NCBI RefSeq assembly: GCF_001429065.1
Contig: NZ_LMIB01000012.1
Coordinates: 186,001-250,000, forward strand
DNA length: 64,000 nucleotides
Direction: 5' to 3'
Source of the DNA: Sphingomonas sp. Root710
Lineage (GTDB): Bacteria; Pseudomonadota; Alphaproteobacteria; Sphingomonadales; Sphingomonadaceae
The position numbers and the translations under genes are program-made. Under the pieces are notes generated by a model. That model ran no database searches and had not been told where the DNA came from. It saw only the letters and a program-made list of their open reading frames with translations. Positions 9,062 through 17,722 of this stretch are shown here, piece after piece; the first letter of the stretch is position 1; each line of letters begins with the position of its first letter.

Positions 9062-9114
9062 GCTGCAGCCCTCGAAGTGACGTGCGGCTGATAGCGCATC
9101 GCCGATCATTATAC

Positions 9115-9139
9115 AACGAACATATTTCATATTTTGTTT
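9115..9139. promoter_or_regulatory. Candidate TetR operator (imperfect palindrome)
   Basis: AACGAACATAT and ATATTTTGTTT form an imperfect inverted repeat (8 of 11 positions pair) around a 3-bp centre. It lies in the AT-rich spacer between the divergent epimerase and TetR genes, where the TetR protein would be expected to act. Functional assignment is inference. Confidence 0.35.
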
Positions 9140-9180
9140 GGCATTGATTGATCGGCGGCGACACGCTAGTTCCGGAAGGG

Positions 9181-9798
9181 ATGTCCGACACGCAAACCTC
9201 GCTCGAACCGAACTTCCGCGCCCAGATTCTGGATGCCGCCAGCGCTCAGGTCAGGCGCTTCGGCGAAGCCAAGACGAATGTGGTGGATATCGCGCGCGCG
9301 CTGGGCACATCGCACACCACCATTTATCGCCATTTCCGGTCCAAGGCCGAGATCTTCGACGCCCTGGTCCTGGAACTGATGCGCGACGAAGAGGAACTGG
9401 CGGCAACCTATCTGAACTCGAGCGCACCTGTTGCCGAGCGGCTTCTGGCGATGTTTCTGGACCTGCACCGGCGCAAGCGCGAACGCTTCGTCGGCGATCG
9501 GGAGATCCATGACCTGCATCGCCGTATTCTCGTCGAACGACTCGATATGGTGTCCAGCTATGTGCAGCGCATGACGGCACTGCTGACGAAGATCATCGCC
9601 CAGGCGGTGGAGCGCGATGAATGGAAGGTCGACGACATCGCCACGGCCGCGTCGGTGATCAGGGATGCGATGACCGTCTATGTGCATCCCGCCTTCATTG
9701 CCGACCTCGTCAAACAGGAGGCGCCGGTCGAGGATATGATCCGCGCCGCCATATTGACGCTATCCCGGGCGTTTGAAGCAGGCGTGATCTACGCTTGA
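9181..9798 (+). CDS. TetR/AcrR-family transcriptional regulator
   Basis: A 205-residue regulator. The helix-turn-helix is at about residues 14-60 (ILDAASAQVRRFG, then TNVVDIARALGTSHTTIYRHF and RSKAEIFDAL), which is textbook TetR. The rest is the variable ligand-binding helical domain. I favour the ATG at 9181 over a TTG at 9148, although the purine run GGAAGGG sits directly against that ATG, so the transcript could be leaderless or the start longer. The divergent epimerase-MBL hydrolase pair is the obvious candidate target. Confidence 0.88.
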   Translation: MSDTQTSLEPNFRAQILDAASAQVRRFGEAKTNVVDIARALGTSHTTIYRHFRSKAEIFDALVLELMRDEEELAATYLNSSAPVAERLLAMFLDLHRRKRERFVGDREIHDLHRRILVERLDMVSSYVQRMTALLTKIIAQAVERDEWKVDDIATAASVIRDAMTVYVHPAFIADLVKQEAPVEDMIRAAILTLSRAFEAGVIYA

Positions 9799-10158
9799 CG
9801 TGGCCAGGGCCGCGCCCTGGGCGGGCGACCGGCACAAGCGAGCGTCGCCCCGATGATCCGACGGCTGCGGCCCCGCCGGCTTTTCCGGCAACTCCTCTTT
9901 TCGAATGGCCCGGCGGTTTTTCTTCGCCGGCGAGGCAATCCCCGGACGAAAACCCGCCCTCTCCGCACGTCCGTTATGGGGTGGGGCCCATACCAACATC
10001 GATCCCATCAATGCCCTGTATTCACCGTCAGGTGGAGGAAATCGCCCACGGAAGCGAATAGGATCAAAGCACCGGCACGTCCCTACACAACGAGGACGGC
10101 CGTAAGATTACGAAGCCCTGCCAATAGGCGGAGGCACAGGTAACAGGGAGGGGAATTA
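9799..10158. other. Gene-free stretch upstream of TonB receptor
   Basis: I see no convincing gene in these 360 bases. A short GC-rich hairpin (CCAGGGC at 9804-9810 with GCCCTGG at 9814-9820) follows the TetR stop but lacks a T-run. The 3' part should contain the promoter of the TonB-dependent receptor; a clear GGGAGGGG ribosome site precedes its ATG. Confidence 0.5.
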
Positions 10159-12558
10159 ATGCTTATACCTACAAACTCTATGCGCATGTCGTCATCGCTG
10201 AAAAGCTTGATGATGCTGTCCTGCGCCGCGAGTGCACTGTTTTTGACTTCCGCCGCCAACGCACAGGCGACGCCCGACACGAGCGCGGCGGCGCCCGACA
10301 ACGGATATGGCGATATCATCGTGACGGCGCAGAAGCGTTCGGAGCGCCTGCGGGACGTTCCGATGTCCATAACCGCGGCGACCGGCGACGAGCTGCGCTC
10401 GCGCGGCATCGCAAGCACGGATGATCTCGGCAAGCTCGTCACGGGCTTCACCGCCGCCCGGACCGGCACCGGCATGCCGGTATATTTCATTCGCGGCGTG
10501 GGATTTTTCGATACGACGCTGGGCGTGAGCCCGGCGGTCACGGTCTATATGGACCAGGTTCCGCTGCCTTACTCGCCGATGTCGCGCGGCGCCACGCTCG
10601 ACCTCGCTCGCGTGGAAGTGCTCAAAGGGCCGCAGGGAACCCTGTTCGGCCAGAACTCGACCGGCGGCGCGATCAACTACATCGCCGCCAAGCCGACCGA
10701 CCAGTTCGACGCCGGCTTCGAACTCACCGCCGGGCGTTTTAGGCAGGTTGATGCGGAAGGCTATATCAGCGGTCCGATCGGCGAGGGTCTGACGGCGCGC
10801 GTCGCGGTCCGCAACGAATATCGCGACGAATGGCAGTATAACTACGTCAATGGCGAGAAGAACGGCAAACGGCGCTTCCTGAATGGCCGGGCCCTGCTCG
10901 ACTGGCAGATCAGCGACGGCGCCAAGCTCTCGCTTTCGGCCTCGGGCTGGAAGGACAGGTCGGAAGCCCAGCAGGAACAGTTTGTCGCCTTCACGCCGCT
11001 GGTTCCGGTCTCCGCTGGCGGCCGTCCGGCGGCCTTCCCCTTCCCCACTTTCCCGCCCGCACCGAACAACAACCGGGCGGCTGCGTTCGATCCGGGCGGG
11101 GATCTGCGCCAGGACACGCATTTCTATCAGTTCTCCGCGCGGGGGGACTTCGATCTGACCGACGCGGTAACGCTCACGTCGCTGACCTCATATGCCAAGT
11201 TCAAGTCGTTCATTCCGATCGACCAGGATGGCACTATCTATCCAATGGCATCCACGCTGATCTCGGGGAACATCAGGAGCTTTTCGCAGGAGCTGCGGCT
11301 GGCCGGTACGTCCGGACCGGTGCAATGGATGATCGGTGGAAACTATCAGAACGATACCGTTAAGGAGCTCTTCGACTCGGACGTGATCACATCGGGTGCA
11401 GGCTTCCCGGGGGGGACCTTTCTCTGGAACGGCTTCAAGATGAACAACGACCAGAAGGTCAGGACTTACAGCGGGTTCGGGAGTCTCGACTATGCGCTGA
11501 GCGACACGCTGAAACTGCAAGGTTCGGTGCGTTATTCGAAGCAGGACCGCGACTTCTCGGGTTGCGCACGCGATGACGGAACCGGGCAGATCGCTGCAGC
11601 CTTCAGCTTCCTGGCCTCCTTCGCCTCTGGGATTCCGCAGGTCATCCCGCCGGGCGGATGCGCGACCTTGAATGACGCGTTCATCGTTGCCCCGAACAAT
11701 ACGGGCACCCTGAACGAGGACAATCTGTCCTGGCGCGGCAGCATCAACTACAAGCCAAACGACACGACACTGCTCTACGCCAGCATCACCAAGGGCTATA
11801 AATCGGGCAGCTTCCCGACATTGCCGGCGTCGAACACCGCCCAGATCAGGCCGGTCAAGCAGGAATCGATCCAGGCTTATGAAGCGGGCGTGAAGACCAG
11901 CCTTCTGGATCGGGCCGTCGATCTCGATGGCGCGGTGTTCTACTATGACTATTCCGACAAGCAGCTTCAGGGCTATGTCGCGCTTCCCATCTTCGGAAAC
12001 CTGCCCAGCCTCGTCTCGATTCCCAAGTCGCGGGTCTGGGGCACCGAAGCGAATGCCCTGATCAGGCCCGTCAAGGGGCTGAGCATCAACGCCGGCATAA
12101 CCTATATCAACAGCAAGGTTCAGAGCGATCCTTCAAATCCGAAGGGCCCCTATGCCACGCCGACCCAGAACGACAGCTTCATCGGGCAGAGCTTCCCCTT
12201 CTCGCCGAAGTGGCAATCGGTCGTCGATGCGCAATATCAGTTCCCGATCAGCGAAACGGTGGACTTCTTCGTCGGCGCCAGCGTGTCGAGCCGCAGCTCG
12301 ACCAAGGGCACGTTGCTGAGCGGCCGCCCTGCCGTCGCCCCGCTCGAGGCCAAGCTCTCGATCCCCGGCTACTCGCTGGTCGACGGGCGAATAGGTGTCA
12401 CGTCCAACGATGGTATCTGGCGCGTCGAGCTTTGGGGCCGGAATATCTTCGACAAATTCTACGTCACCAATGCCAATCGTGGCAACGACACCACCTATCG
12501 CTTCACGGGAATGCCGGCCACTTACGGCGTGACGTTCAAATATCGCTTCGGCGGCTGA
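10159..12558 (+). CDS. TonB-dependent outer-membrane receptor
   Basis: A 799-residue outer-membrane transporter. An N-terminal signal peptide ends near AANAQA (about residue 37), followed by a TonB box (DIIVTAQKR), a plug domain from about 55 to 170 (RGVGFFDT, VEVLKGPQGTLFGQNSTGG) and a long beta-barrel ending in VTFKYRFGG. This is the sphingomonad type that imports hydrophobic or aromatic compounds and siderophores. The neighbours are catabolic genes on the opposite strand, so a carbon source is likelier than iron. It is monocistronic: a very strong terminator follows within 25 bp. Confidence 0.95.
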   Translation: MLIPTNSMRMSSSLKSLMMLSCAASALFLTSAANAQATPDTSAAAPDNGYGDIIVTAQKRSERLRDVPMSITAATGDELRSRGIASTDDLGKLVTGFTAARTGTGMPVYFIRGVGFFDTTLGVSPAVTVYMDQVPLPYSPMSRGATLDLARVEVLKGPQGTLFGQNSTGGAINYIAAKPTDQFDAGFELTAGRFRQVDAEGYISGPIGEGLTARVAVRNEYRDEWQYNYVNGEKNGKRRFLNGRALLDWQISDGAKLSLSASGWKDRSEAQQEQFVAFTPLVPVSAGGRPAAFPFPTFPPAPNNNRAAAFDPGGDLRQDTHFYQFSARGDFDLTDAVTLTSLTSYAKFKSFIPIDQDGTIYPMASTLISGNIRSFSQELRLAGTSGPVQWMIGGNYQNDTVKELFDSDVITSGAGFPGGTFLWNGFKMNNDQKVRTYSGFGSLDYALSDTLKLQGSVRYSKQDRDFSGCARDDGTGQIAAAFSFLASFASGIPQVIPPGGCATLNDAFIVAPNNTGTLNEDNLSWRGSINYKPNDTTLLYASITKGYKSGSFPTLPASNTAQIRPVKQESIQAYEAGVKTSLLDRAVDLDGAVFYYDYSDKQLQGYVALPIFGNLPSLVSIPKSRVWGTEANALIRPVKGLSINAGITYINSKVQSDPSNPKGPYATPTQNDSFIGQSFPFSPKWQSVVDAQYQFPISETVDFFVGASVSSRSSTKGTLLSGRPAVAPLEAKLSIPGYSLVDGRIGVTSNDGIWRVELWGRNIFDKFYVTNANRGNDTTYRFTGMPATYGVTFKYRFGG

Positions 12559-12580
12559 TCGTTAGTCGAGTGGGAGCACT

Positions 12581-12624
12581 GGAGGGCAACACCACCGGGA
12601 GTCATCCCGGTGGTGTTGCCCTCC
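12581..12624 (+). terminator. Rho-independent terminator with 20-bp perfect stem
   Basis: Arms 12581-12600 and 12605-12624 are perfectly complementary over 20 bp around a 4-base loop (GTCA), followed by ATTTTTCGTTTTG. It closes the TonB receptor transcript. The upstream arm is preceded by mixed sequence rather than an A-run, so termination is best supported for the plus strand. Confidence 0.92.
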
Positions 12625-12923
12625 ATTTTTCGTTTTGCTGCAAGCCTATCCCGGCGGTCTCGCGAGGAGACGCCAGGGCGCAACCGCGGCAGGCCAGGTC
12701 CGGCGGGCTCATGCGCTTGCATGCCGCGCAATATTCATTTGCCGCCATGGGTGACTAAACCATGTGCCCTGGGGGTTCGCGGGACTGGCCACAGCCATCG
12801 CCGCGTTCCACACACCGGCTACCGCCGATACCGTCCTGTTCAGGTAACGGCTGTGGCAGGTCCAATGACGCGCAGATCAATTAGGTTGTGGAGGCGAACC
12901 GCCCCGCTTTTATTCACCGGCCT
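12625..12923. other. Gene-free stretch
   Basis: No supported gene. One 9-bp inverted repeat (12788-12796 GCCACAGCC, 12849-12857 GGCTGTGGC) is separated by 52 bases. It may be chance in GC-rich DNA or a remnant of an older element. The following genes converge on this region. Confidence 0.4.
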
Positions 12924-13217
12924 TCAAAAGGCCCGACAGGCGAAGGATCCGCTCTGCGGACGGCCATCGAGCGTGACCATGACCGGGTCGAACGCGGCCT
13001 TGTCGATCAGCGCGGAGCCTTGCTCATAAGCCGCGGCGCTTTCCCACTTCTCTATGAGCAGGAAGCGGCGGTCATTTTTCAGATCCCTCAGGAGTTCGAC
13101 GCCCCGGCAGCCCGGAACCTGGCGGACCACATCGGTCAGCTTGCTCAACGCCCTCTCCAGAGCGGTCTCCTCGCCCGCCCGGGCGAGCATCTCATATTGG
13201 CGCGCGAAGGTCGTCAT
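12924..13217 (-). CDS. Antibiotic biosynthesis monooxygenase (ABM) domain protein
   Basis: A 97-residue single-domain dimeric alpha+beta barrel protein. The family pattern is visible: an opening strand with helix (QYEMLARAGEETALERALSK), a central GCRGVELLRDLKN segment, and RRFLLIEKWESAAAYEQ. Family members act as cofactor-free quinol monooxygenases or as small dimerising/clearance domains. It is the last gene of a six-gene minus-strand cluster that begins with a flavin monooxygenase at 18955, so it may oxidise or bind a quinol-type intermediate. Substrate unknown. Confidence 0.8.
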   Translation of the reverse strand: MTTFARQYEMLARAGEETALERALSKLTDVVRQVPGCRGVELLRDLKNDRRFLLIEKWESAAAYEQGSALIDKAAFDPVMVTLDGRPQSGSFACRAF

Positions 13218-13310
13218 GATATCCTCCAGGTCCTGGGCGGCCGACCACGGCCGCCGTTGAACGAAGGCGGCTCCGCTTCGTCGGCGACCGGGTTCACGGG
13301 ACTGGCCGGA

Positions 13311-13700
13311 TCAATGCCCGCCGCTGCCGGCCATGAAGGTCTCATGCGCGTGATGCGTATTGTGATATTCTTTCACGGCAGCGATCTTCCCGTCGCGCAT
13401 CGTAAATTTGAAATGATATTGATTGTTATAGACCTTGGAATTTTTGAGAACGGCATAGCTTTCCGCTTCCACGGCGACATGATCGCCTTCGGCGACCATG
13501 TCCGTCACGGTGACCTTGATCGGGCCTTCCAGCATCGACGCCATCACGTCCATCATGCCGACCAGCTGCGGGATGGTCATATCGCCCGCGCCGGCATTCC
13601 ACCATCGAACGTCCTCGGTTGCGAACCGGGGCAATGCCGCGAAACCTTCCTGCTCGATGGCTGTAAAGAAAGCTGCGACCAGGGATTTGTTGTCGGTCAT
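13311..13700 (-). CDS. SnoaL-like / NTF2-fold protein
   Basis: A 129-residue cone-shaped alpha+beta fold protein of the NTF2/SnoaL superfamily, which also includes limonene-1,2-epoxide hydrolase and ketosteroid isomerase. Visible motifs are the N-terminal helix (SLVAAFFTAIEQEGF), RFATEDVRWWNAG, the beta-sheet DHVAVEAESYAVL, and EYHNTHHAHETF near the C-terminus with polar residues facing the pocket. I chose the start at 13700 because a GGAG site sits 5 bp upstream; an ATG at 13718 lacks one. In a cluster with a LimB-like monooxygenase, an epoxide hydrolase, lyase or isomerase role is possible, but the catalytic Asp-Arg-Asp triad of LimA is not clearly present. Confidence 0.78.
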   Translation of the reverse strand: MTDNKSLVAAFFTAIEQEGFAALPRFATEDVRWWNAGAGDMTIPQLVGMMDVMASMLEGPIKVTVTDMVAEGDHVAVEAESYAVLKNSKVYNNQYHFKFTMRDGKIAAVKEYHNTHHAHETFMAGSGGH

Positions 13701-13892
13701 CTCTACTCCAATCTTCATAAGGAAATGCCGCGCCACCCACGGTGACGAGCGGTATTCTGGGGGCCCGCGGAACGCGATCCGGTCAGGTCGGCCCGTCCCC
13801 GCACATGGGGTCGAGCAGTTCCTCCCTCGCCCGCGTTCGATCGTATCTGAGCGCGTGCACCCGATAGAGCGCGCGGTCCCGCCGCCGGACAA

Positions 13893-14744
13893 TCAGGCTT
13901 TGGGTACCAGGTTGAAGCGCCGCGAGACGCCGCGATCGAGAATGCGTTTCGGCAGGATCCGCGGGATCACCCAATCCCGCATCTTGTGCTTCACGATCGC
14001 GTAGCGCGCTTTTGGCTTCGGGGTCGTCACCGCATCCGCAATCGCCCGGCCGACGACATCGGGCGTCAGTCCCGCCCGGATGTCTTCGATAATCCGCATT
14101 TCGGCGGCGCGCATCACCTTGCCATAATCGGTATTGTCATAGGGCCCCATCTCGGCTTCCGCCTTATAGGTGATGGGCGTGTCGACGCCGCCCGGCCCGA
14201 TGACGACGACATCTATGCCGTGCAGCATGAGCTCGCGGCGCAGGCTGTCGGAATAGCCTTCGAACGCATGCTTCGACGCGCAATAGGCGCCGACGAACGG
14301 GAAACCCAGCTTGCCGGTGACCGACGTGATGTTGACGACGCGTCCCTTGGGGCCCTGATATTTCGGCGACGCGCCGAGCATGCCGGCAAAAGCCTGTACG
14401 AGCCGCATCGGCGCGAACAGGTTGACGTCGAATTGCTTGCGCACGTCGGCCATGGGCTGGTGGATGAGCGGCCCTGAAATCGAAATTCCGGCATTGTTCA
14501 CCAATGCGGCGATGCGTTGATCGCCGATCGCCCTGGAAACGGTCTCGACGGCGGCAGCGATGCCGTCTTCGTCGGTGACATCGAATAGCAGAGGCTTGAA
14601 CTGGTTGGGATATGAGCTGACGAGTTCGGCGGCGTCTTCCTCGCGACGCACCGACCCGAACACGAAGAAGCCCCTGTCGATGAGCGCCCGCGCTGCGGCT
14701 TTACCGATGCCGCTTGAAACCCCCGTAATCACGACCGTCCGCAT
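13893..14744 (-). CDS. Short-chain dehydrogenase/reductase
   Basis: A 283-residue classical SDR: cofactor motif TGVSSGIG near residue 8, NNAGIS in the middle, catalytic Ser in VVNITSVTGKLG, and the YCASK pair (Tyr and Lys). The C-terminal tail is rich in basic residues (KHKMRDWVIPRILPKR), as in SDRs that act on hydrophobic or membrane-associated substrates. I chose the ATG at 14744, which has a GGGAGAG site; an upstream in-frame start adds an unrelated leader. Probable role: oxidation of an alcohol in the pathway of this cluster. Confidence 0.88.
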   Translation of the reverse strand: MRTVVITGVSSGIGKAAARALIDRGFFVFGSVRREEDAAELVSSYPNQFKPLLFDVTDEDGIAAAVETVSRAIGDQRIAALVNNAGISISGPLIHQPMADVRKQFDVNLFAPMRLVQAFAGMLGASPKYQGPKGRVVNITSVTGKLGFPFVGAYCASKHAFEGYSDSLRRELMLHGIDVVVIGPGGVDTPITYKAEAEMGPYDNTDYGKVMRAAEMRIIEDIRAGLTPDVVGRAIADAVTTPKPKARYAIVKHKMRDWVIPRILPKRILDRGVSRRFNLVPKA

Positions 14745-14906
14745 TCCCGACTCTCCCTGTTCGCGTGGCTTTTGATCGTCTTTGGACGGGCATGTTACAG
14801 CGCCGCCCGTCCGCGGCGCATCCATCTGAAGGTGAATGTTAGATATCCGCCGGATGAATATGCCGGTGCGGGGATGGCCGGCGAACCGCCGTCCGATGCG
14901 ATCGGA

Positions 14907-16205
14907 TCACTGACCGCCGAGGCGCGCGAACCTTTGGATACTGCGCTCCGGATGGAGCATCGCAAGGGCGACGAGGCTGCCGATCGCAGCCACACCGCCC
15001 TGGAGCAGCAACGCCTGCGACCAGCCGGAAGCGTCATTGCCGGAGATGAGCCAGCCCGCCAGCGCGGGTGAGAGCATTCCGGCGGTCGTGATGCCGGCGA
15101 GGATAAGCGATAGCAGTCTGTTGCGGTGCGCGGCGGGCGCGATCTCGCTGATCATCGATGCGAGCAGCGGATAGATGGGACCGGGCAAGCCTGTCGCGAG
15201 GGTGACCGCCACCAGCTTGATGCTGATATCGGACACCATCGCCGCCACCGCGAAGGCGACCCCGCTGCCGGCCATGCAAAGCCCCATGATCACGCCTCGC
15301 GCAAGACGCGAAGGACGCCCCGACTGCAGCAATCTCTGGGAATAAAAGGATATGCTAAGCAGCAGCAGCGCGTGCGACGCATAGATGACCGACAAGACCC
15401 ATCCGGCGTCGAGCAGCTTGAAACCGAGCCCCAGGGTGATGAACGGCGCTAGCCAAGATATCGCGAAGCCGGTGAGCCAGTAAGCCGCGAACCCCAGCAG
15501 GCATATCCCGATCACGGTGGGATCGCTCCAGATGGCGCGTTGGCTGATCGCCCTATGGGTTGCGGACGGCACGTCGGCGCGGGATGTGGTGGCTCTGAAA
15601 GGTCCGTCGGCACCGAGCGTCAGCCACAGCGCGAGGATCGCGACGCCAAGCAGGCTGCAAGCGAGGAAGGCGGCGCGCCAACCGAAAAGCTGGATCGTGT
15701 AGGACAGGACCGGCGCCGCGAGCAGGAAACCGGCGCTGGTGCCGAACATGACCAGCGCCGATGGCATGTTTCGGTCCTTGTTGGCGAACCATTCATGGCA
15801 ACAGGTCAGCGCGGTCGGCGTTCCCGCGCCTTCGCCCATCCCCAGCAGCACCCGGCAGGCGATCACCGTGGTGAACGACGCCGCAAACACGATCGGCAGC
15901 TGCGAGACGCTCCAGATGAAGAGCAGCGCCGCCAGGATATGCCGGGGCCGCACATGCGGCGCGACGAAGAAGGCAACGAGCAGACCGCCCACCGCGAAGA
16001 GGCTGTAGAAGCTCGACGCGAGCAGGCCATATTGCTCGATGTCGAGGCCAAGCTCCTGCATCATGGGCTTCGCCGCCAGGCCAAGCACCGACTTATCCGC
16101 CGAGTTGGCGACTTGCACCAGGAAGAGCAGGAGAACGATCAGCCATCGGCGCCTGCGGGACACGTCCGGATGGCCTGCATCGGCTTCGCCCACATTACTC
16201 AGCAT
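14907..16205 (-). CDS. MFS transporter (ACS-like family)
   Basis: A 432-residue, 12-helix major facilitator. Landmarks: SADKSVLGLAAKPMM in TM1, the RP(R)HI loop between TM2 and TM3, and RVLLGMGEGAGTPTALT in TM4, which is typical of the anion:cation symporter family of organic-acid importers. A central basic loop separates the two six-helix halves. It sits 50 bp downstream of the aldehyde dehydrogenase in the same transcription unit and probably imports the substrate, or a carboxylic acid intermediate, of this pathway. Confidence 0.88.
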   Translation of the reverse strand: MLSNVGEADAGHPDVSRRRRWLIVLLLFLVQVANSADKSVLGLAAKPMMQELGLDIEQYGLLASSFYSLFAVGGLLVAFFVAPHVRPRHILAALLFIWSVSQLPIVFAASFTTVIACRVLLGMGEGAGTPTALTCCHEWFANKDRNMPSALVMFGTSAGFLLAAPVLSYTIQLFGWRAAFLACSLLGVAILALWLTLGADGPFRATTSRADVPSATHRAISQRAIWSDPTVIGICLLGFAAYWLTGFAISWLAPFITLGLGFKLLDAGWVLSVIYASHALLLLSISFYSQRLLQSGRPSRLARGVIMGLCMAGSGVAFAVAAMVSDISIKLVAVTLATGLPGPIYPLLASMISEIAPAAHRNRLLSLILAGITTAGMLSPALAGWLISGNDASGWSQALLLQGGVAAIGSLVALAMLHPERSIQRFARLGGQ

Positions 16206-16255
16206 TCTCGCTCCCCGATCTGCCCGGCGTCCGGAGGCCGGTCTCTCGACGGTCG

Positions 16256-17662
16256 TCAGTTTTTCGCCCGGTTGACGACCGACCGCTGCGAGAATTCGAG
16301 CAGGCCTTCCCGCCCGAATTCACTGCCGATACCCGATTGCTTGGCGCCGGCGAATGGAATGTGCGGTCCGAAGTGCAGATGATGATTGATCCAGACCGTT
16401 CCCGTGTCGAGGCGGTCCGCAAGCGAGGAGGCGACATCGGCGTCGGCGGTCCACACCGAGCCGCCGAGACCATATTGAGAGGCGTTGGCCCGCGCGATCA
16501 CGTCGTCGACCTCGTCGAAGGCGATGATCGGCAGGACAGGCCCGAATTGCTCCTCATCGACAAGGGGGGAGCCATCCTCGATATCGCGGACCAGCGTAGG
16601 CTCGATGAAATAACCCGGGCCCTCCTTCCGCTGTCCGCCGGCGATGATCGTCCCGTCACGCTCGGCGACCTCGAGATAGCGGGTCAGCTTTTCATATTGC
16701 TGCGCATTCTGCACCGGCCCCATCGTGGTGCCCTGCTCGAGACCGTCGCCGACGATGATATCCTGAACGCGGATCGCGAGCGCCTCGCACATCTCTTCAT
16801 AGATCGAACGATGCACATAGAGCCGCTTGATCGCGACGCAGACCTGTCCGGCGTTGAAGAATGCGGCGCTGACTGCGCGGTCGGCGGTCTTGTCGATATC
16901 CGCATCGGGTAGCACGATGGCGGCGTCGTTGCCGCCCAGTTCGAGCGTCAGCCGCTTCAGCGACGAAGCCGCCGCCTCCATGACCCGCCGCCCGGTGGCG
17001 GTCGAGCCGGTGAAGCTGACCTTGGCTACCTGCGGGTGACCGGACAGCGCGCTTCCAAGATCATTCTGATCGATGATGATGTTGACCAGCCCGGCCGGGA
17101 AGAGGTCGCGGAGCGGTTCCGCCAGCATCAGCGTCGTGACCGGCGTCGTCGGCGACGGCTTGAGGATCACGGCGTTGCCCATGAGCAGCGCCGGGGCGAG
17201 CTTGTAGATCGCCATCATGAACGGGAAGTTCCACGGCATGATGGCCGCGACGACGCCCAGGGGCTTGAACCGCTGTTCGACATGATACTGCTCGTCATCC
17301 TGGATCAGCTGCGGCTCGAGATCCTGATCGACGAAATAGCGGATAAACTGGCAGGCGAAGCCCACCTCCATCTCGGCCTGCGGCAGCGGCTTGCCTTGCT
17401 CCATCACCAGCATCCGGGCGATGTTCGCGGCGTTGGCCTCGACGAAGTCGGCAAGCTTGAGGAGCGCCGCGCGACGCACGTCGAACGACGTCGCCGCCCA
17501 ACCGACCTGCGCCGCGGCCGCGGCCGCGACAGCCGCGTCGAGCATCTTTTCATCGGCTCGTTCCACGGTGGCGAATACCACCCCCGTGGCGGGATTGAGC
17601 ACCTCGAGCTGCTTTGCGCCTGCAACGAGCTCGCCATTTATGAGCATGGGATAGTCGGGCAT
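16256..17662 (-). CDS. NAD(P)-dependent aldehyde dehydrogenase
   Basis: A 468-residue aldehyde dehydrogenase of normal family length. Signature motifs: MPWNFPF near residue 140, FTGSTATGR (nucleotide binding), LELGGNDAAIV with the catalytic Glu, and the nucleophile Cys in FFNAGQVCVAIKR. An AGGAGAGG ribosome site precedes the start. It should oxidise an aldehyde to the acid. It lies 60 bp after the flavin monooxygenase gene, consistent with oxidation of an aldehyde formed after initial hydroxylation or epoxidation. Substrate range cannot be told from sequence. Confidence 0.93.
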   Translation of the reverse strand: MPDYPMLINGELVAGAKQLEVLNPATGVVFATVERADEKMLDAAVAAAAAAQVGWAATSFDVRRAALLKLADFVEANAANIARMLVMEQGKPLPQAEMEVGFACQFIRYFVDQDLEPQLIQDDEQYHVEQRFKPLGVVAAIMPWNFPFMMAIYKLAPALLMGNAVILKPSPTTPVTTLMLAEPLRDLFPAGLVNIIIDQNDLGSALSGHPQVAKVSFTGSTATGRRVMEAAASSLKRLTLELGGNDAAIVLPDADIDKTADRAVSAAFFNAGQVCVAIKRLYVHRSIYEEMCEALAIRVQDIIVGDGLEQGTTMGPVQNAQQYEKLTRYLEVAERDGTIIAGGQRKEGPGYFIEPTLVRDIEDGSPLVDEEQFGPVLPIIAFDEVDDVIARANASQYGLGGSVWTADADVASSLADRLDTGTVWINHHLHFGPHIPFAGAKQSGIGSEFGREGLLEFSQRSVVNRAKN

Positions 17663-17722
17663 GAGCCTCTCCTGTCGAATCTGGTTGTGCGGGGGCCGGG
17701 CAGCTTGCCCGGCGGGACGCCC

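Noticed and set aside
9804-9820. Short CCAGGGC/GCCCTGG hairpin after the TetR gene as a terminator
   Set aside because: Only seven pairs and no following T-run; such hairpins are common by chance in GC-rich DNA.
12788-12857. Separated 9-bp inverted repeat as the ends of a small mobile element
   Set aside because: The enclosed 52 bases have no target duplication or second copy in the window; chance is likely.
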